From assembly GCA_945865545.1 (NCBI GenBank), contig CAMBEQ010000006.1, forward strand, positions 1 to 64,000: a stretch of DNA of 64,000 bases, written 5' to 3'. The notes beneath the pieces are model-generated. The model saw only the letters and a program-made list of their open reading frames with translations, was not told the origin of the DNA and made no database searches. Source of the DNA: Sediminibacterium ginsengisoli. GTDB taxonomy: Bacteria > Bacteroidota > Bacteroidia > Chitinophagales > Chitinophagaceae. Below are positions 34,321 through 43,889 of the stretch, piece by piece. Position 1 is the stretch's first letter; each line of letters starts with the position of its first letter. The translations under genes were made by a program, and so were the position numbers.

Positions 34321-35403
34321 TTAAGCTACAATCATTTTAATTAATTCACGATCATCGTTTAAGCAAAGCAGGTCTGCTTTTCCACCTATTTCAATAGTAC
34401 CTACTAAGTCCTTATTTTGCATCACTTGGGCAGGATAAACACTGCACATTCTAATGGCTTCTCCTAAATCCAACCCTACTTCGTTGACTAAATTATTTAC
34501 CGATTTTAATTGTGTCAATGCAGATCCGCTTAAAACTCCATTGCTTTCATATTTATCACCCACTAATTGATGTGGATAGATTCCAGTTTTGGTGGTGGTT
34601 ACCGCATCTGTAATACAGAATAATCTTTCTCCCATTATATTTTTTGCAATTTTAATGGCAGCAAAATCTACATGATATCCATCACTTACTAAACTACACC
34701 TGGCTGTTTTGTGATTAAACAGAGCCCCTACCATACCTGGTGCACGGTGTTGTAAAGCACTCATCGCATTGTATAAATGAGTGGCCACCGTAATTCCATT
34801 GTTTAAAAAATTAGTAGCTAATTCATAAGAAGCATCTGTATGTCCTGCAGAAACTACAATATCATTTTGTTGAATTAAATCAATAATATTTTTATCTACT
34901 AATTCTGGTGCTAAGGTAATCATACTAACATATCCTTTGCCATAGGCAATTATGTCTTCCACTTCCTTAGTAGTAGGAGTATTAATGATACTTCCTAAGT
35001 GAGCGCCTTTTTTGGCAATATTTATCCAAGGTCCTTCAATATGAAGTCCAATACAACCCTTGCCTCCTTTAATTGTATACTCTTTTACCGCATCAATGGC
35101 TTTAAAAATTATTTCATTATTTTGAGAAGCAATAGTGGGTTGAAAATAGGCAACCCCTCCGGCCAATGAATAACGATATATTTTTTCAATAGTAGCTGCT
35201 TCTGGGTATTCAGATAATAATTTATTTTCTGCCCCATAAATTTGAAGATCTATAAGAGCGGGTACTACCAAAGGCATTGCATTATTAGCATCATAACCTT
35301 CCTTGGCTATACTTACTATTTTTTCATTTTCAAATGAAATGACCATTTCTGAAAGCCATTGACTTCCTGTAAATAATTTTTTAACAGACAAGCTGGTATG
35401 CAT
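34321..35403 (-). CDS. nagA: N-acetylglucosamine-6-phosphate deacetylase
   Basis: A 360-residue amidohydrolase-superfamily enzyme that removes acetate from GlcNAc-6-phosphate. Motifs: PALIDLQIYGAEN, LHIEGPWINIAKKGAH (metal-ligand Glu), VSAGHTDASYE, ATHLYNAMS, LVSDGYHVD and FCITDAV (the catalytic Asp). The ATG at 35403 (MHTSLSVKKL) is used; an in-frame extension upstream is inside the neighbouring amidase gene and lacks family similarity. The gene lies 16 bp after the nitrilase-family amidase on the same strand. Other GlcNAc genes (nagB, kinase) are not in the window. Confidence 0.92.
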   Translation of the reverse strand: MHTSLSVKKLFTGSQWLSEMVISFENEKIVSIAKEGYDANNAMPLVVPALIDLQIYGAENKLLSEYPEAATIEKIYRYSLAGGVAYFQPTIASQNNEIIFKAIDAVKEYTIKGGKGCIGLHIEGPWINIAKKGAHLGSIINTPTTKEVEDIIAYGKGYVSMITLAPELVDKNIIDLIQQNDIVVSAGHTDASYELATNFLNNGITVATHLYNAMSALQHRAPGMVGALFNHKTARCSLVSDGYHVDFAAIKIAKNIMGERLFCITDAVTTTKTGIYPHQLVGDKYESNGVLSGSALTQLKSVNNLVNEVGLDLGEAIRMCSVYPAQVMQNKDLVGTIEIGGKADLLCLNDDRELIKMIVA

Positions 35404-35419
35404 AATGTAGGGTAAGTAA

Positions 35420-36205
35420 TTATTGAATATGAAAAAAATCGGCATCTTTCCAAAAAGGAAATTGTGATCGAGCGTTGGAGATTTCTTCTTTTTGTAAGGT
35501 GATGGTAAAAATATCTTCTTCGTAAGCGCAGTGATAGAGCACTTCTCCAAGGGGTCCAATAATTAAAGAGTCACCACTATGTGTAATATTATTTCCGTCT
35601 AATCCCACTCGATTAACGCCAATGGTAACACATTGATTTTCTATAGCTCTTGCGGTAAGTAATGTTTTCCAGGCATGATTTCTTTTTTCTGGCCAATTGG
35701 CAACATATAATAGCACATCGTATTCCGATTCGGTTCCTTTTGTTTGTCTTGCCCAAATAGGGAAACGTAAATCATAGCAAATTTGTAAATTTATTTTCCA
35801 TCCTTTTACGCTAGCAATTAATCTTTTATTTCCAGCAGTATAATGTTGATCTTCTCCAGCAAAAGCAAACAAATGCCTTTTATCATAATAACCTAATTCA
35901 CCATTGGGCAACATCCAAATAAGTCGGTTGTAAAATTTGTCTTCTTCTTTAATAATAAGCGATCCGGTAATGATTGCTTTTTTCTTTTCTGATAAACGCC
36001 TCATCCAATCAATGGTAGGCCCATCCATCGTTTCGGCATATAATTCAGGGTGCATGCTAAAACCAGTACTGAACATTTCTGGTAAAACAATAATTTCGGT
36101 GAAGGATTCAATACCCATTATTTTTTCTGCCAAATTTGCAAGATTAGCTCCCTTATCTTCCCAAAACAGATTAGTTTGTATGATTGAAAAACTGAGTGTT
36201 GACAA
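35420..36205 (-). CDS. Nitrilase/omega-amidase family hydrolase (YafV type)
   Basis: A 261-residue carbon-nitrogen hydrolase with the Glu-Lys-Cys triad: VLPEMFSTGF (Glu), YYDKRHLFAFAGE (Lys) and LQICYDLRFP (Cys). The 2-oxoglutaramate amidase (YafV/Nit2) group has the same pattern and length, so it probably hydrolyses oxoglutaramate or similar amides left by transamination. The start is TTG at 36205 (MSTLSFSIIQTNLFWED); an in-frame stop at 36218-36220 rules out an upstream ATG. nagA follows after 16 bp. Confidence 0.9.
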   Translation of the reverse strand: MSTLSFSIIQTNLFWEDKGANLANLAEKIMGIESFTEIIVLPEMFSTGFSMHPELYAETMDGPTIDWMRRLSEKKKAIITGSLIIKEEDKFYNRLIWMLPNGELGYYDKRHLFAFAGEDQHYTAGNKRLIASVKGWKINLQICYDLRFPIWARQTKGTESEYDVLLYVANWPEKRNHAWKTLLTARAIENQCVTIGVNRVGLDGNNITHSGDSLIIGPLGEVLYHCAYEEDIFTITLQKEEISNARSQFPFWKDADFFHIQ

Positions 36206-36257
36206 AGCTTTATAATTTTAGTACTATCCTAAAGGTACAATATTCAAATAAAAAACT

Positions 36258-36731
36258 TTATTTCTTGTTTAATAACTGCAAAATGGGCATAATGAGTGCA
36301 GATTCAAAGCCACGTTGATTTAAAAAGGAATTGGTTTTAGCCATTCGGCTCATCCCCCTTTCTCCTTTTAAGGAATTCCATTTTTTGGTAGCCAATGTCA
36401 ATAGTGTTTTATGATAGGCCGCCTCTTCAATACTATTTAATGCTTTTTTTATATTAACCGGGCTAACTCTTTTTTGTTGTAGAGCGTATTTTATTTTTTG
36501 CTTCCCCCAGGATTTGATTCTGAAATGTCCCCCTGCAAAACTTTCAGCAAAACGAGCCTCATTTAAAAAATTATCTGTGATTAAATCTGAAATGATTTCC
36601 TCCACTTCGGGTGTAGTCATGCCGAACTCATATAATTTATCTCGGACCTCTTGTTGAGCCCTTTCTTGGTAGGCACAATAATGCCGAATCCTTTGTATAG
36701 CCTGCTCTTTGCCTATTCTAATTTTTTGCAT
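36258..36731 (-). CDS. recX: Regulatory protein RecX
   Basis: A 157-residue RecX-family protein built of three-helix repeats. The blocks RIRHYCAYQERAQQEVRDKLYEFGM, VEEIISDLITDNFLNEARFAESFAGGHFRIKSWGKQKIKYAL and KRVSPVNIKKAL are clear. RecX caps and inhibits RecA filaments. It is not next to recA here but divergent from dnaN, so the two repair and replication genes share a 166-bp control region. Start ATG is well placed. Confidence 0.9.
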   Translation of the reverse strand: MQKIRIGKEQAIQRIRHYCAYQERAQQEVRDKLYEFGMTTPEVEEIISDLITDNFLNEARFAESFAGGHFRIKSWGKQKIKYALQQKRVSPVNIKKALNSIEEAAYHKTLLTLATKKWNSLKGERGMSRMAKTNSFLNQRGFESALIMPILQLLNKK

Positions 36732-36775
36732 TTTGTCGATAAGAATGTCAATAAGAAATGCTAAAATAGCTTTTT

Positions 36776-36787
36776 AATCTTAAGATT
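36776..36787. promoter_or_regulatory. 12-bp palindrome between recX and dnaN
   Basis: AATCTTAAGATT is a perfect 12-bp palindrome in the divergent recX-dnaN region, 45 bp from the recX start and 110 bp before dnaN. A following TTTTG could be a -33 element, so it may be an operator, but nothing identifies a regulator. Confidence 0.3.
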
Positions 36788-36897
36788 TTGCATTAGTTTC
36801 GTTAGTGTTATTAAGGTTAAATTTTACGACCCAAGCAACTGTATTATGATGCTAAAGTTGGCAGGTTCAACCCCTAAAAATAAAACCACTGAGTATT

Positions 36898-38013
36898 ATG
36901 AAATTTATAGTTTCTTCCTCTTCACTTTTAAAACACCTACAACAAATTTCTGGTGTTATTAATACGAATACCGTTCTACCTATTTTAGAAGATTTTTTAT
37001 TTGAAATTGAAGATAAAAAATTAAATATTGTAGCTACCGATTTAGAAACGGTCATGCGTGTACAAATGGATGTAGAAAGCAAAGCCAATGGCCGTGTTTG
37101 TATTCCAGCTAAAATATTAATAGACTCTTTAAAAAACATTGCCGATCAACCACTCACTTTTAATATTGATAAAAATTATGCGGTAGAAATTACCAGCGAT
37201 AATGGAAAATATAAAGTGATGGGAGAAAATCCTGATAATTTTCCAAAAGAACCCACAGCCGATGATACCACTGGATTTAATATGACCAGCACTGGTCTAT
37301 TAACTGCCATTAATAAAACTTTATTTGCGGTAAGTGGGGATGATTTACGTCCAGCCATGACTGGTGTATTTTTTGAATTGTCCAAAGACGGCGTACAATT
37401 TGTTGCTACAGATGCGCACCGTTTGGTGAGGTATAAAAGAACAGATACTAAAGCAAAACAAAATGCCTCTTTCATTGTTCCTAAAAAACCATTGAACTTA
37501 TTAAAAAATGCATTACCGGATAATGAGGATCCAATTACCATTAGTTTTAATAGCAATCATTTATTTGTGGATCATGGTTCTACTCAATTAATATGTCGTT
37601 TAATTGACGCACGCTTCCCCGATTATAAAGTGGTTATTCCTGCCGACAATCCTTATCGTCTAACAGTTAACAAACATGATTTCCAAAATGCATTGCGTCG
37701 AGTAAATGTGTTTAGCAATAAAAGTACCAATCAAGTGGCTTTAAATATTACTGGCAATGAATTACAGATGGCTGCTCAAGACATTGATTTTAGTTTTGAA
37801 GGAAATGAGCGCATGAGTTGCGAATACAAAGGGGAAGACATTCAAATTGCATTTAATGCAAAATTTTTAATTGAAATGTTAAGTGCTGCAGATACAGATG
37901 ATGTTTTTCTTGAATTGTCAACACCTAGTAAAGCAGGACTTATCAAGCCATCCGAGCAAGCAGCGGGTGAAGACCTTTTGATGTTGGTGATGCCTTTAAT
38001 GTTAAATAGTTAA
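36898..38013 (+). CDS. dnaN: DNA polymerase III beta clamp
   Basis: A 371-residue sliding clamp that holds the replicative polymerase on DNA. Three clamp domains are seen; key blocks are MKFIVSSSSLLKHLQQISGVINTNTVLPILEDFLFE, FVATDAHRLVRYKR and the C-terminal LMLVMPLMLN, which stands for the usual VVMPMRL groove. Length fits (366 in E. coli). As is common in this phylum, dnaA is not its neighbour: upstream is divergent recX, downstream a hairpin terminator. No DnaA-box cluster was seen here. Confidence 0.97.
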   Translation: MKFIVSSSSLLKHLQQISGVINTNTVLPILEDFLFEIEDKKLNIVATDLETVMRVQMDVESKANGRVCIPAKILIDSLKNIADQPLTFNIDKNYAVEITSDNGKYKVMGENPDNFPKEPTADDTTGFNMTSTGLLTAINKTLFAVSGDDLRPAMTGVFFELSKDGVQFVATDAHRLVRYKRTDTKAKQNASFIVPKKPLNLLKNALPDNEDPITISFNSNHLFVDHGSTQLICRLIDARFPDYKVVIPADNPYRLTVNKHDFQNALRRVNVFSNKSTNQVALNITGNELQMAAQDIDFSFEGNERMSCEYKGEDIQIAFNAKFLIEMLSAADTDDVFLELSTPSKAGLIKPSEQAAGEDLLMLVMPLMLNS

Positions 38014-38058
38014 TCCCTATCCAATAAAACCAAAGTTTAATTGACTTTGTTTTAAAGG

Positions 38059-38097
38059 AAACCCGATGCCCCAATCAATGGAACATCGGGTTTTTTT
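38059..38097 (+). terminator. Intrinsic terminator of dnaN
   Basis: A perfect 10-bp stem (AAACCCGATG with CATCGGGTTT), a 15-base loop and a run of Ts, 45 bp after the dnaN stop. Confidence 0.85.
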
Positions 38098-38120
38098 ATT
38101 TACATTTATACCATAATAAT

Positions 38121-38948
38121 ATGACCATGCTTGACCTTATAAAAAATTATTTTGAACAAATTCCAAGTTTGCATAGAGCCTTGTTATTGGCTGGTGGAAT
38201 TACTTTTTTTTGGATGGTAGAAATAGCTAATCCATTATTCAATTTTAAATACAAAAAGCTTAAACACGCAGGCCTCAATCTCTTTTTTACTTTCACTACC
38301 ATTATTATTAATTTTTTGTTTGCTTTACTGATGGTCAAAGCAAGCTATTGGACTGTAGATCATCAATTTGGTTTATTGCATATAATTCAACTATCTCCTT
38401 GGCTGGAAGCAATTACTGGTTTATTATTACTGGATTTTATAGGAGCCTACTTAGTTCACATGATAGAACACAAAGTAAAATTTTTATGGAAATTTCATAT
38501 GGTTCATCATGCTGACACCCATGTAGACACTACTACAGGCAACAGACATCATCCGGGTGAGTCGGTGGTAAGAGCGGTGTTTGCTATTTTGGCCGTATTT
38601 ATTTTAGGTACTCCCATGTGGATGGTGATGTTATATCAAAGTTTAAGTGTAATACTTACTCAATTTAATCATGCCAATATTAAAATTCCAAGCTGGTTTG
38701 ATCAAACTGTTGGATACATCATTGTTTCACCCAATATGCATAGGATACATCATCATATCAAGCGTCCACAAACCGATAGTAATTATGGTAATATTTTTTC
38801 TTTTTGGGATAGATTGTTTGGCACTTACAATTACACCCCCATGAGTGAAATCATTTATGGATTAGATGTATTAGACAACACCAAAGACCAATCATTAACG
38901 TATCAACTAAAAGTACCTTTTGATAAGTCTATAAAATCTGATTACTAA
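38121..38948 (+). CDS. Sterol desaturase / fatty acid hydroxylase family protein
   Basis: A 275-residue integral membrane di-iron enzyme. The histidine clusters of the fatty acid hydroxylase family are present: HMIEHKVKFLWKFHMVHH, TTGNRHHPGE and MHRIHHH. Four or so membrane segments surround them. Members hydroxylate or desaturate lipids, carotenoids or sterols; in Bacteroidota hydroxylation of membrane lipids or of carotenoids is plausible. It is followed 27 bp later by kdsB. A downstream role with lipopolysaccharide is possible but only suggested by location. Confidence 0.87.
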   Translation: MTMLDLIKNYFEQIPSLHRALLLAGGITFFWMVEIANPLFNFKYKKLKHAGLNLFFTFTTIIINFLFALLMVKASYWTVDHQFGLLHIIQLSPWLEAITGLLLLDFIGAYLVHMIEHKVKFLWKFHMVHHADTHVDTTTGNRHHPGESVVRAVFAILAVFILGTPMWMVMLYQSLSVILTQFNHANIKIPSWFDQTVGYIIVSPNMHRIHHHIKRPQTDSNYGNIFSFWDRLFGTYNYTPMSEIIYGLDVLDNTKDQSLTYQLKVPFDKSIKSDY

Positions 38949-38975
38949 TAGTAATTTAAAAAAGATACAAACCGA

Positions 38976-39695
38976 ATGAAAAAAGTTGGAGCTTTTATTC
39001 CTGCTCGCTATGCAGCTACCAGATTCCCTGCCAAACTAATGCAGCTACTGGGTAATAAAACAGTAATTAGGCATACCTATGACAATACCCTTGCCACTGG
39101 TTTATTTGACGAAGTATATGTAGTAACCGATAGCGATATTATTTACAAAGAAGTAATTGATAATGGCGGAAAGGCCATTATGAGTAAAAGAGTGCACGAA
39201 AGTGGAAGCGACCGAATTGCAGAAGCAATTGAAGGCTTAGACATTGATATTGTGGTGAATGTACAAGGAGACGAACCTTTTGTAAAAAAAGAGCCACTTG
39301 AAAAAGTAATTGCAGTATTTAAAGACGAAAAAGTACAAGTGGCATCACTCATGCAAGTGCTATCCAATGAGGCATTAATTGCAGACCCTAATTATGTAAA
39401 AGTAGCAGTAGATAAAAATTCAAATGCTTTATTTTTTTCAAGAAGTATTATTCCCTATCCAAGAAGTACGGAGGCCCCCATTACTTATTATGAACATATT
39501 GGCGTGTATGCTTTTAAAAAACAAGCACTGCTTGATTTTACTTCTTGGCCAATGACTCCCTTGGAAGCCGCCGAAAAAATTGAATGCCTTCGTTATTTGG
39601 AAAATGGAGTTAGTATTAAAATGGTAGTTACCCATTATATGGGCGTGGAGATAGATACCCCCGAAGATTTAATTAAAGCTGCACAACTTTTATAA
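38976..39695 (+). CDS. kdsB: 3-deoxy-manno-octulosonate cytidylyltransferase
   Basis: A 239-residue enzyme that activates Kdo (or 8-amino-Kdo) as the CMP sugar for lipid A core assembly. The signature [21 protein letters not shown] at the N-terminus, [36 protein letters not shown] and the closing [21 protein letters not shown] match KdsB. The length fits (248 in E. coli). kdnB, which oxidises Kdo at C8, lies 3 kb downstream, so the amino sugar may be the true substrate. A sugar porter gene begins 10 bp after it. Confidence 0.95.
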   Translation: MKKVGAFIPARYAATRFPAKLMQLLGNKTVIRHTYDNTLATGLFDEVYVVTDSDIIYKEVIDNGGKAIMSKRVHESGSDRIAEAIEGLDIDIVVNVQGDEPFVKKEPLEKVIAVFKDEKVQVASLMQVLSNEALIADPNYVKVAVDKNSNALFFSRSIIPYPRSTEAPITYYEHIGVYAFKKQALLDFTSWPMTPLEAAEKIECLRYLENGVSIKMVVTHYMGVEIDTPEDLIKAAQLL

Positions 39696-39705
39696 TTTAA
39701 TATAC

Positions 39706-41052
39706 ATGAATAAAGGAAAACTATTTCAGTCAACGATAGTCGCTGCTTTGGCTGGATTTATTTTTGGATTTGATATGGTCGTTATTTCAGGTGCAGACAA
39801 ACCTATTCAACAGTTGTGGAATACCAGTCCTCTCTTTCATGGATTTTTTATTATGTCAATGGCCTTGTGGGGAACGGTGATAGGCTCTGTATTTGCAGGG
39901 GCTCCAACCGAAAAATACGGCCGTAAAAACGTTTTAATCTGGTTGGGCCTAATGTTTATTGCTTCCGCTATTGGGTCTGCTTTGGCTCAAGATCCGTATA
40001 CGTTTTCTTTTTTTAGATTGATTGGAGGTATTGCCATTGGTATTTCCTCCGTAGCAGCACCCACTTATATTTCTGAAATTTCAAATAAGGGCAATCGCGG
40101 TAAATTGGTGGGCATGTATCAATTTAATATTGTTTTTGGAATTTTAGTGGCGTATTTATCTAATTACTTTTTAGCAGGCTTTGGCGGCGTGAATGATTGG
40201 CGTTGGATGTTAGCCGTTTTATTAATTCCTGCTGGTATTTATACATTGATGACATTAGGTTTACCAGAAAGCCCAAGGTGGTTGTTCTCCATCAAAAATG
40301 ATGAAGCAGGGGCTAGAAAAACTTTAGAAGAAGTAGGAGTTGAAAATATTGAGCAAACGATACAAGAAATTAAAATAGCCAACGAACAAGAAAAAAAACA
40401 AGGTGGCCTTAACTTATTTACGAAACAGCATACTAAAATTATTTCATTGGCTTTTTTTGTAGCTTTTTTCAATCAAGTATCGGGAATTAATTTTCTTTTA
40501 TATTATGCACCTCGAATTTTAGAAGAAGCGGGTTTTGCAAAAAATAATTCTTTATTAAGTTCTATATCTCTAGGGTTAATGAATTTAATATTCACTTTCG
40601 TAGGTCTCTGGCTCATTGACCGTATTGGCCGCAAAACCTTACTAATTATTGGTTCTTTTGGCTACATTATAAGTTTATCTATGGTGGCTTATGGGTTTAT
40701 TAATCACAGCGCTCCTGAGTTTATGCTCACCTTCTTATTGTTATTTATTGCCTCACATGCTATTGGGCAAGGAGCAGTCATATGGGTATTGATATCTGAA
40801 ATATTTCCTACTCCAATTCGTGCCAAGGGGCAAGCCTTTGGTGCAAGCATACATTGGATCTTTGCTGCATTAATTACGTTGATTACACCTGTTTTTTTAG
40901 ATAGTGAGCATGGTATTTTTAAAGATAATCCATGGCCCATATTTGCTTTCTTTTGTGTTATGATGGCTTTACAATTAGTTTGGATATTACTTAAAGTACC
41001 AGAAACCAAAGGGGTATCACTAGAAGAGTTACAAAAAAAACTAGTTCAATAA
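39706..41052 (+). CDS. MFS sugar porter
   Basis: A 448-residue 12-segment transporter of the sugar porter family. Family marks: FGFDMVVISGAD near the first helix, FRLIGGIAIGISSVAAPTYISEISNKGNRGKLVGMYQFNIVFGI, LPESPRWLFS, RIGRKTLLIIG and the C-terminal VPETKGVSLEEL. It most likely brings in a free sugar such as fructose or sucrose by proton symport. It is followed 22 bp later by a secreted GH32 fructanase, forming a fructan/sucrose uptake pair. Confidence 0.92.
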   Translation: MNKGKLFQSTIVAALAGFIFGFDMVVISGADKPIQQLWNTSPLFHGFFIMSMALWGTVIGSVFAGAPTEKYGRKNVLIWLGLMFIASAIGSALAQDPYTFSFFRLIGGIAIGISSVAAPTYISEISNKGNRGKLVGMYQFNIVFGILVAYLSNYFLAGFGGVNDWRWMLAVLLIPAGIYTLMTLGLPESPRWLFSIKNDEAGARKTLEEVGVENIEQTIQEIKIANEQEKKQGGLNLFTKQHTKIISLAFFVAFFNQVSGINFLLYYAPRILEEAGFAKNNSLLSSISLGLMNLIFTFVGLWLIDRIGRKTLLIIGSFGYIISLSMVAYGFINHSAPEFMLTFLLLFIASHAIGQGAVIWVLISEIFPTPIRAKGQAFGASIHWIFAALITLITPVFLDSEHGIFKDNPWPIFAFFCVMMALQLVWILLKVPETKGVSLEELQKKLVQ

Positions 41053-41074
41053 AATAAACAATACTATAAAAGTC

Positions 41075-42619
41075 ATGAAATTTTTTTTTAACCTAAAAAC
41101 GATTACAAAGAATATTTTTATTTTTTGTTTGTTTTATATTCTTTCTGTTGTTGTACTACAGAATAAATTAATAGCGCAAGAAAAATTATATCAAGAGCCA
41201 TACCGTCCTCAATATCATTTTAGTCCTAAAGCAAATTGGACCAACGATCCCAATGGATTAGTCTATGTTAAAGGGGTGTATCATCTATTTTATCAATATA
41301 ATCCATTCGGAAATGTTTGGGGCCATATGACCTGGGGTCACGCCACTAGTAAAGATTTACTTCATTGGGATCATCAGCCCATTGCAATACCAGAAGAAAA
41401 AGATACGATGATATTTTCTGGTACTTGTGTATACGATCAGATTAATTCTAGTGGCTTAGGTACCAAAGAAAAACCACCCATGGTAGCCATTTATACAGGC
41501 CATATTAAGGATGTTAATCAATCTCAACATGTTGCATTTAGTATTGATGAAGGCAAAACATGGACGAAATATAATAAGAATCCAATTTTAGATTTAGGCA
41601 AAAAAGATTTTAGAGATCCAAAAGTTTTTTGGTATGCCCCCAAAAAATACTGGGTGATGTGTGTTAATTTACCACTAGAACATCAAGTACAATTTTATGC
41701 TAGTACTAATTTATTAAACTGGAAGTTTTTAAGTGATTTTGGTCCAAAAGGCGATACCACAGGCGTTTGGGAATGCCCCGATTTGGTACAAATTCCAGTC
41801 CTTAACTCAACTAATAAAAAATGGGTATTGCAGGTTTCCATGAGTGAAAAAATGCAATATTTTATGGGCGAATTTAATGGGGTAAATTTTATCTTAGACA
41901 GCAATCAAAAAACAATACTCAGACCCAATGCCGGGCCAGATTATTATGCTGGTATTACTTATGGTCAATTGCCTGCCAACCATCTTCCAACGACTATAGC
42001 CTGGGCAAATAATTGGAGATACGCTGGGAATATTCCCACCAGTCCTTGGAAAGGCGCTATGACATTACCTAGAAATTTATGGGCAGAAAATAATAACGGG
42101 GTTTGGCATTTAATTCAAAGACCCATTACAAATTTAAATAGTTTACGAAAAAAATTAGCCTATCAAAAAATAGCTACAGAGGCCAAAGACGAAACCATAT
42201 CTTTAGAATCCATTGGCATTAACGCAGATGTGTATGAGTGTAATTTTGAATTAAGCAGTGCTAGTAAAGAAAAAGTAGGCATTAGCGTGCTCAACGATAA
42301 ATTTAGGGGGGTAGAAATTGGCTATGAACCTAGCCTTAAACAAGTGTTTATCAACCGTACCAAAACCAATTCTTTTTCTGAAAAAGAATTTGCTGATATA
42401 CGTTATTTTACTGCACCCATCAATACGGCAACGGACAAAATTAAATTTAAGGTGTTCGTAGACAATAGTATCATTGAAGTATTTGTAAATGATGGAGAAT
42501 CTGTATTTACGGTTCAAGCCTTTCCTGTACATAGTGACAAAAACATTAAAATACTTAATACGACAACACAAGGTTCAGTAAAAAATTTACAAATTTATCT
42601 ACTACAATCTATTTGGTAA
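41075..42619 (+). CDS. Secreted GH32 fructanase/levanase/invertase
   Basis: A 514-residue glycoside hydrolase family 32 protein: signal peptide or anchor (residues 14-34), five-bladed propeller catalytic domain and C-terminal beta-sandwich. The catalytic set is intact: nucleophile D58 in WTNDPNG, transition-state D181 in FRDPK and acid/base E233 in WECPD. GH32 enzymes release fructose from levan, inulin or sucrose. The gene is 22 bp after the sugar porter and likely cotranscribed. No SusC/SusD pair or fructokinase is in the window. Exact linkage specificity is not readable. Confidence 0.93.
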   Translation: MKFFFNLKTITKNIFIFCLFYILSVVVLQNKLIAQEKLYQEPYRPQYHFSPKANWTNDPNGLVYVKGVYHLFYQYNPFGNVWGHMTWGHATSKDLLHWDHQPIAIPEEKDTMIFSGTCVYDQINSSGLGTKEKPPMVAIYTGHIKDVNQSQHVAFSIDEGKTWTKYNKNPILDLGKKDFRDPKVFWYAPKKYWVMCVNLPLEHQVQFYASTNLLNWKFLSDFGPKGDTTGVWECPDLVQIPVLNSTNKKWVLQVSMSEKMQYFMGEFNGVNFILDSNQKTILRPNAGPDYYAGITYGQLPANHLPTTIAWANNWRYAGNIPTSPWKGAMTLPRNLWAENNNGVWHLIQRPITNLNSLRKKLAYQKIATEAKDETISLESIGINADVYECNFELSSASKEKVGISVLNDKFRGVEIGYEPSLKQVFINRTKTNSFSEKEFADIRYFTAPINTATDKIKFKVFVDNSIIEVFVNDGESVFTVQAFPVHSDKNIKILNTTTQGSVKNLQIYLLQSIW

Positions 42620-42623
42620 TAGT

Positions 42624-42631
42624 TAACTTTG
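42624..42631 (+). promoter_or_regulatory. -7 element (TAACTTTG) of kdnB
   Basis: An exact TAnnTTTG in the 49-bp gap after the GH32 gene, 37 bp before the kdnB ATG. It suggests that kdnB has its own promoter separate from the fructan pair. Confidence 0.5.
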
Positions 42632-42668
42632 TTAAATTAATAGTGTTCAAATAATTAATTGAAAATAT

Positions 42669-43742
42669 ATGCAATTTCGTAATTTTAAAATGGTCGACTA
42701 TGTTGTGTATGGTCGTGGTTCCTTTAATCAAGTAGATGAAATTATTGCACCCCACCGTAAAGGGAATTTCCCAATGATATTTTTTTTAGATCATTTTTTT
42801 ATTGGCAAACCACTGGCTAGTAGAATTCCATTAAGAGGGAAGGACAAAATTGTGTATGTAGATGTTACCCATGAGCCTAAAACAAAACAAGTAGATGCCT
42901 TGGCTGCCGAGTTAAAAGCCGAGTTTGGAGAAGTGAGCGGTATAATTGGTATTGGCGGAGGCTCTACCTTAGATTTAACTAAAGCGGTTTCCTTAATGAT
43001 GATCAATCCAGGGTCTTCCGCAGATTACCAAGGTTGGGATTTAGTAAAATTACCTGGTGTATATAAAGTTGGTATACCTACCTTAAGCGGAACGGGTGCT
43101 GAAGTTAGCAGAACTACGGTGCTTACAGGGCCAACGCGTAAATTAGGTATGAACTCCGATTTTACTCCATTCAGTCAAATTGTATTAGATCCTGAATTAA
43201 CTAAAAATGTACCCGCCAATCAGCGTTTTTATACAGGTATGGATTGTTATATACATTGCATTGAAAGTTTAGAAGGAACTTTTTTAAATGAGTTTAGTAA
43301 AAGCTATGGTGAAAAAGCATTGGACTTGTGTCAAAAAATATTTGTGCATAAAGACAAATGGGATGAAGAATGTGATGAACAATTAATGATGGCTTCCTTT
43401 GCAGGCGGTATGAGTATAGCTTATAGCCAAGTGGGTGTGGCCCATGCAGTAAGTTATGGCCTTAGTTATTTATTAGGAACCAAACATGGCATTGGTAACT
43501 GTATTGTCATGAATCATTTAGAAGAATATTATCCAGCAGGAGTAAAGGAATTTAAATATATGGTGGAGAAAAATAAAATAGAAATTCCAACCGGTATTTG
43601 TGCCAATTTAACCGAGGAGCAATTTGATACCATGATTAATGTTTCTCTAGGCATGAAACCATTATGGGAAAATGCATTAGGCCCTAATTGGGAAAGCATT
43701 ATTACGAAAGAAAAATTGCGCGAACTATACGGGAAGTTGTAA
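42669..43742 (+). CDS. kdnB: 3-deoxy-alpha-D-manno-octulosonate 8-oxidase (iron-type alcohol dehydrogenase)
   Basis: A 357-residue iron-containing alcohol dehydrogenase-like enzyme. GIIGIGGGSTLDLTKAVSLM binds the nucleotide; metal ligands lie in YTGMDCYIHCIES (Asp, His) and in VAHAVSYGLSYLLGTKHGIGN (two His). The N-terminus (MQFRNFKMVDYVVYGRGSFNQVDEI) and the PTLSGTGAEVSRTTVL block match KdnB, which oxidises Kdo at C8 so that KdnA can aminate it. KdnA is not in the window. It is separated from kdsB by two fructan-use genes and followed by a tandem hairpin repeat. Confidence 0.88.
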   Translation: MQFRNFKMVDYVVYGRGSFNQVDEIIAPHRKGNFPMIFFLDHFFIGKPLASRIPLRGKDKIVYVDVTHEPKTKQVDALAAELKAEFGEVSGIIGIGGGSTLDLTKAVSLMMINPGSSADYQGWDLVKLPGVYKVGIPTLSGTGAEVSRTTVLTGPTRKLGMNSDFTPFSQIVLDPELTKNVPANQRFYTGMDCYIHCIESLEGTFLNEFSKSYGEKALDLCQKIFVHKDKWDEECDEQLMMASFAGGMSIAYSQVGVAHAVSYGLSYLLGTKHGIGNCIVMNHLEEYYPAGVKEFKYMVEKNKIEIPTGICANLTEEQFDTMINVSLGMKPLWENALGPNWESIITKEKLRELYGKL

Positions 43743-43801
43743 AGAATTTATATAACTATTTCGAAAAATTTATAATTTTTTGAATAAATCATAAAAGGGT
43801 A

Positions 43802-43842
43802 TTATATAAATTCTTTTATTTAATAAATAAGAATTTATATAA
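43802..43842. repeat. Hairpin A of the tandem repeat
   Basis: TTATATAAATTCTT (43802-43815) pairs perfectly with AAGAATTTATATAA (43829-43842) across a 13-base AT-rich loop. Confidence 0.85.
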
Positions 43843-43889
43843 CTATTTCGAAAAATTTATAATTTTTTGAATAAATCATAAGAGGTTCA

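Noticed and set aside
35404..35559. N-terminal extension of nagA
   Set aside because: It lies inside the amidase gene, has no similarity to NagA, and an ATG at 35403 gives the normal start.
36850..36897. tRNA-like GGTTCAA stretch before dnaN
   Set aside because: No acceptor stem, D-arm or anticodon arm can be built around it.
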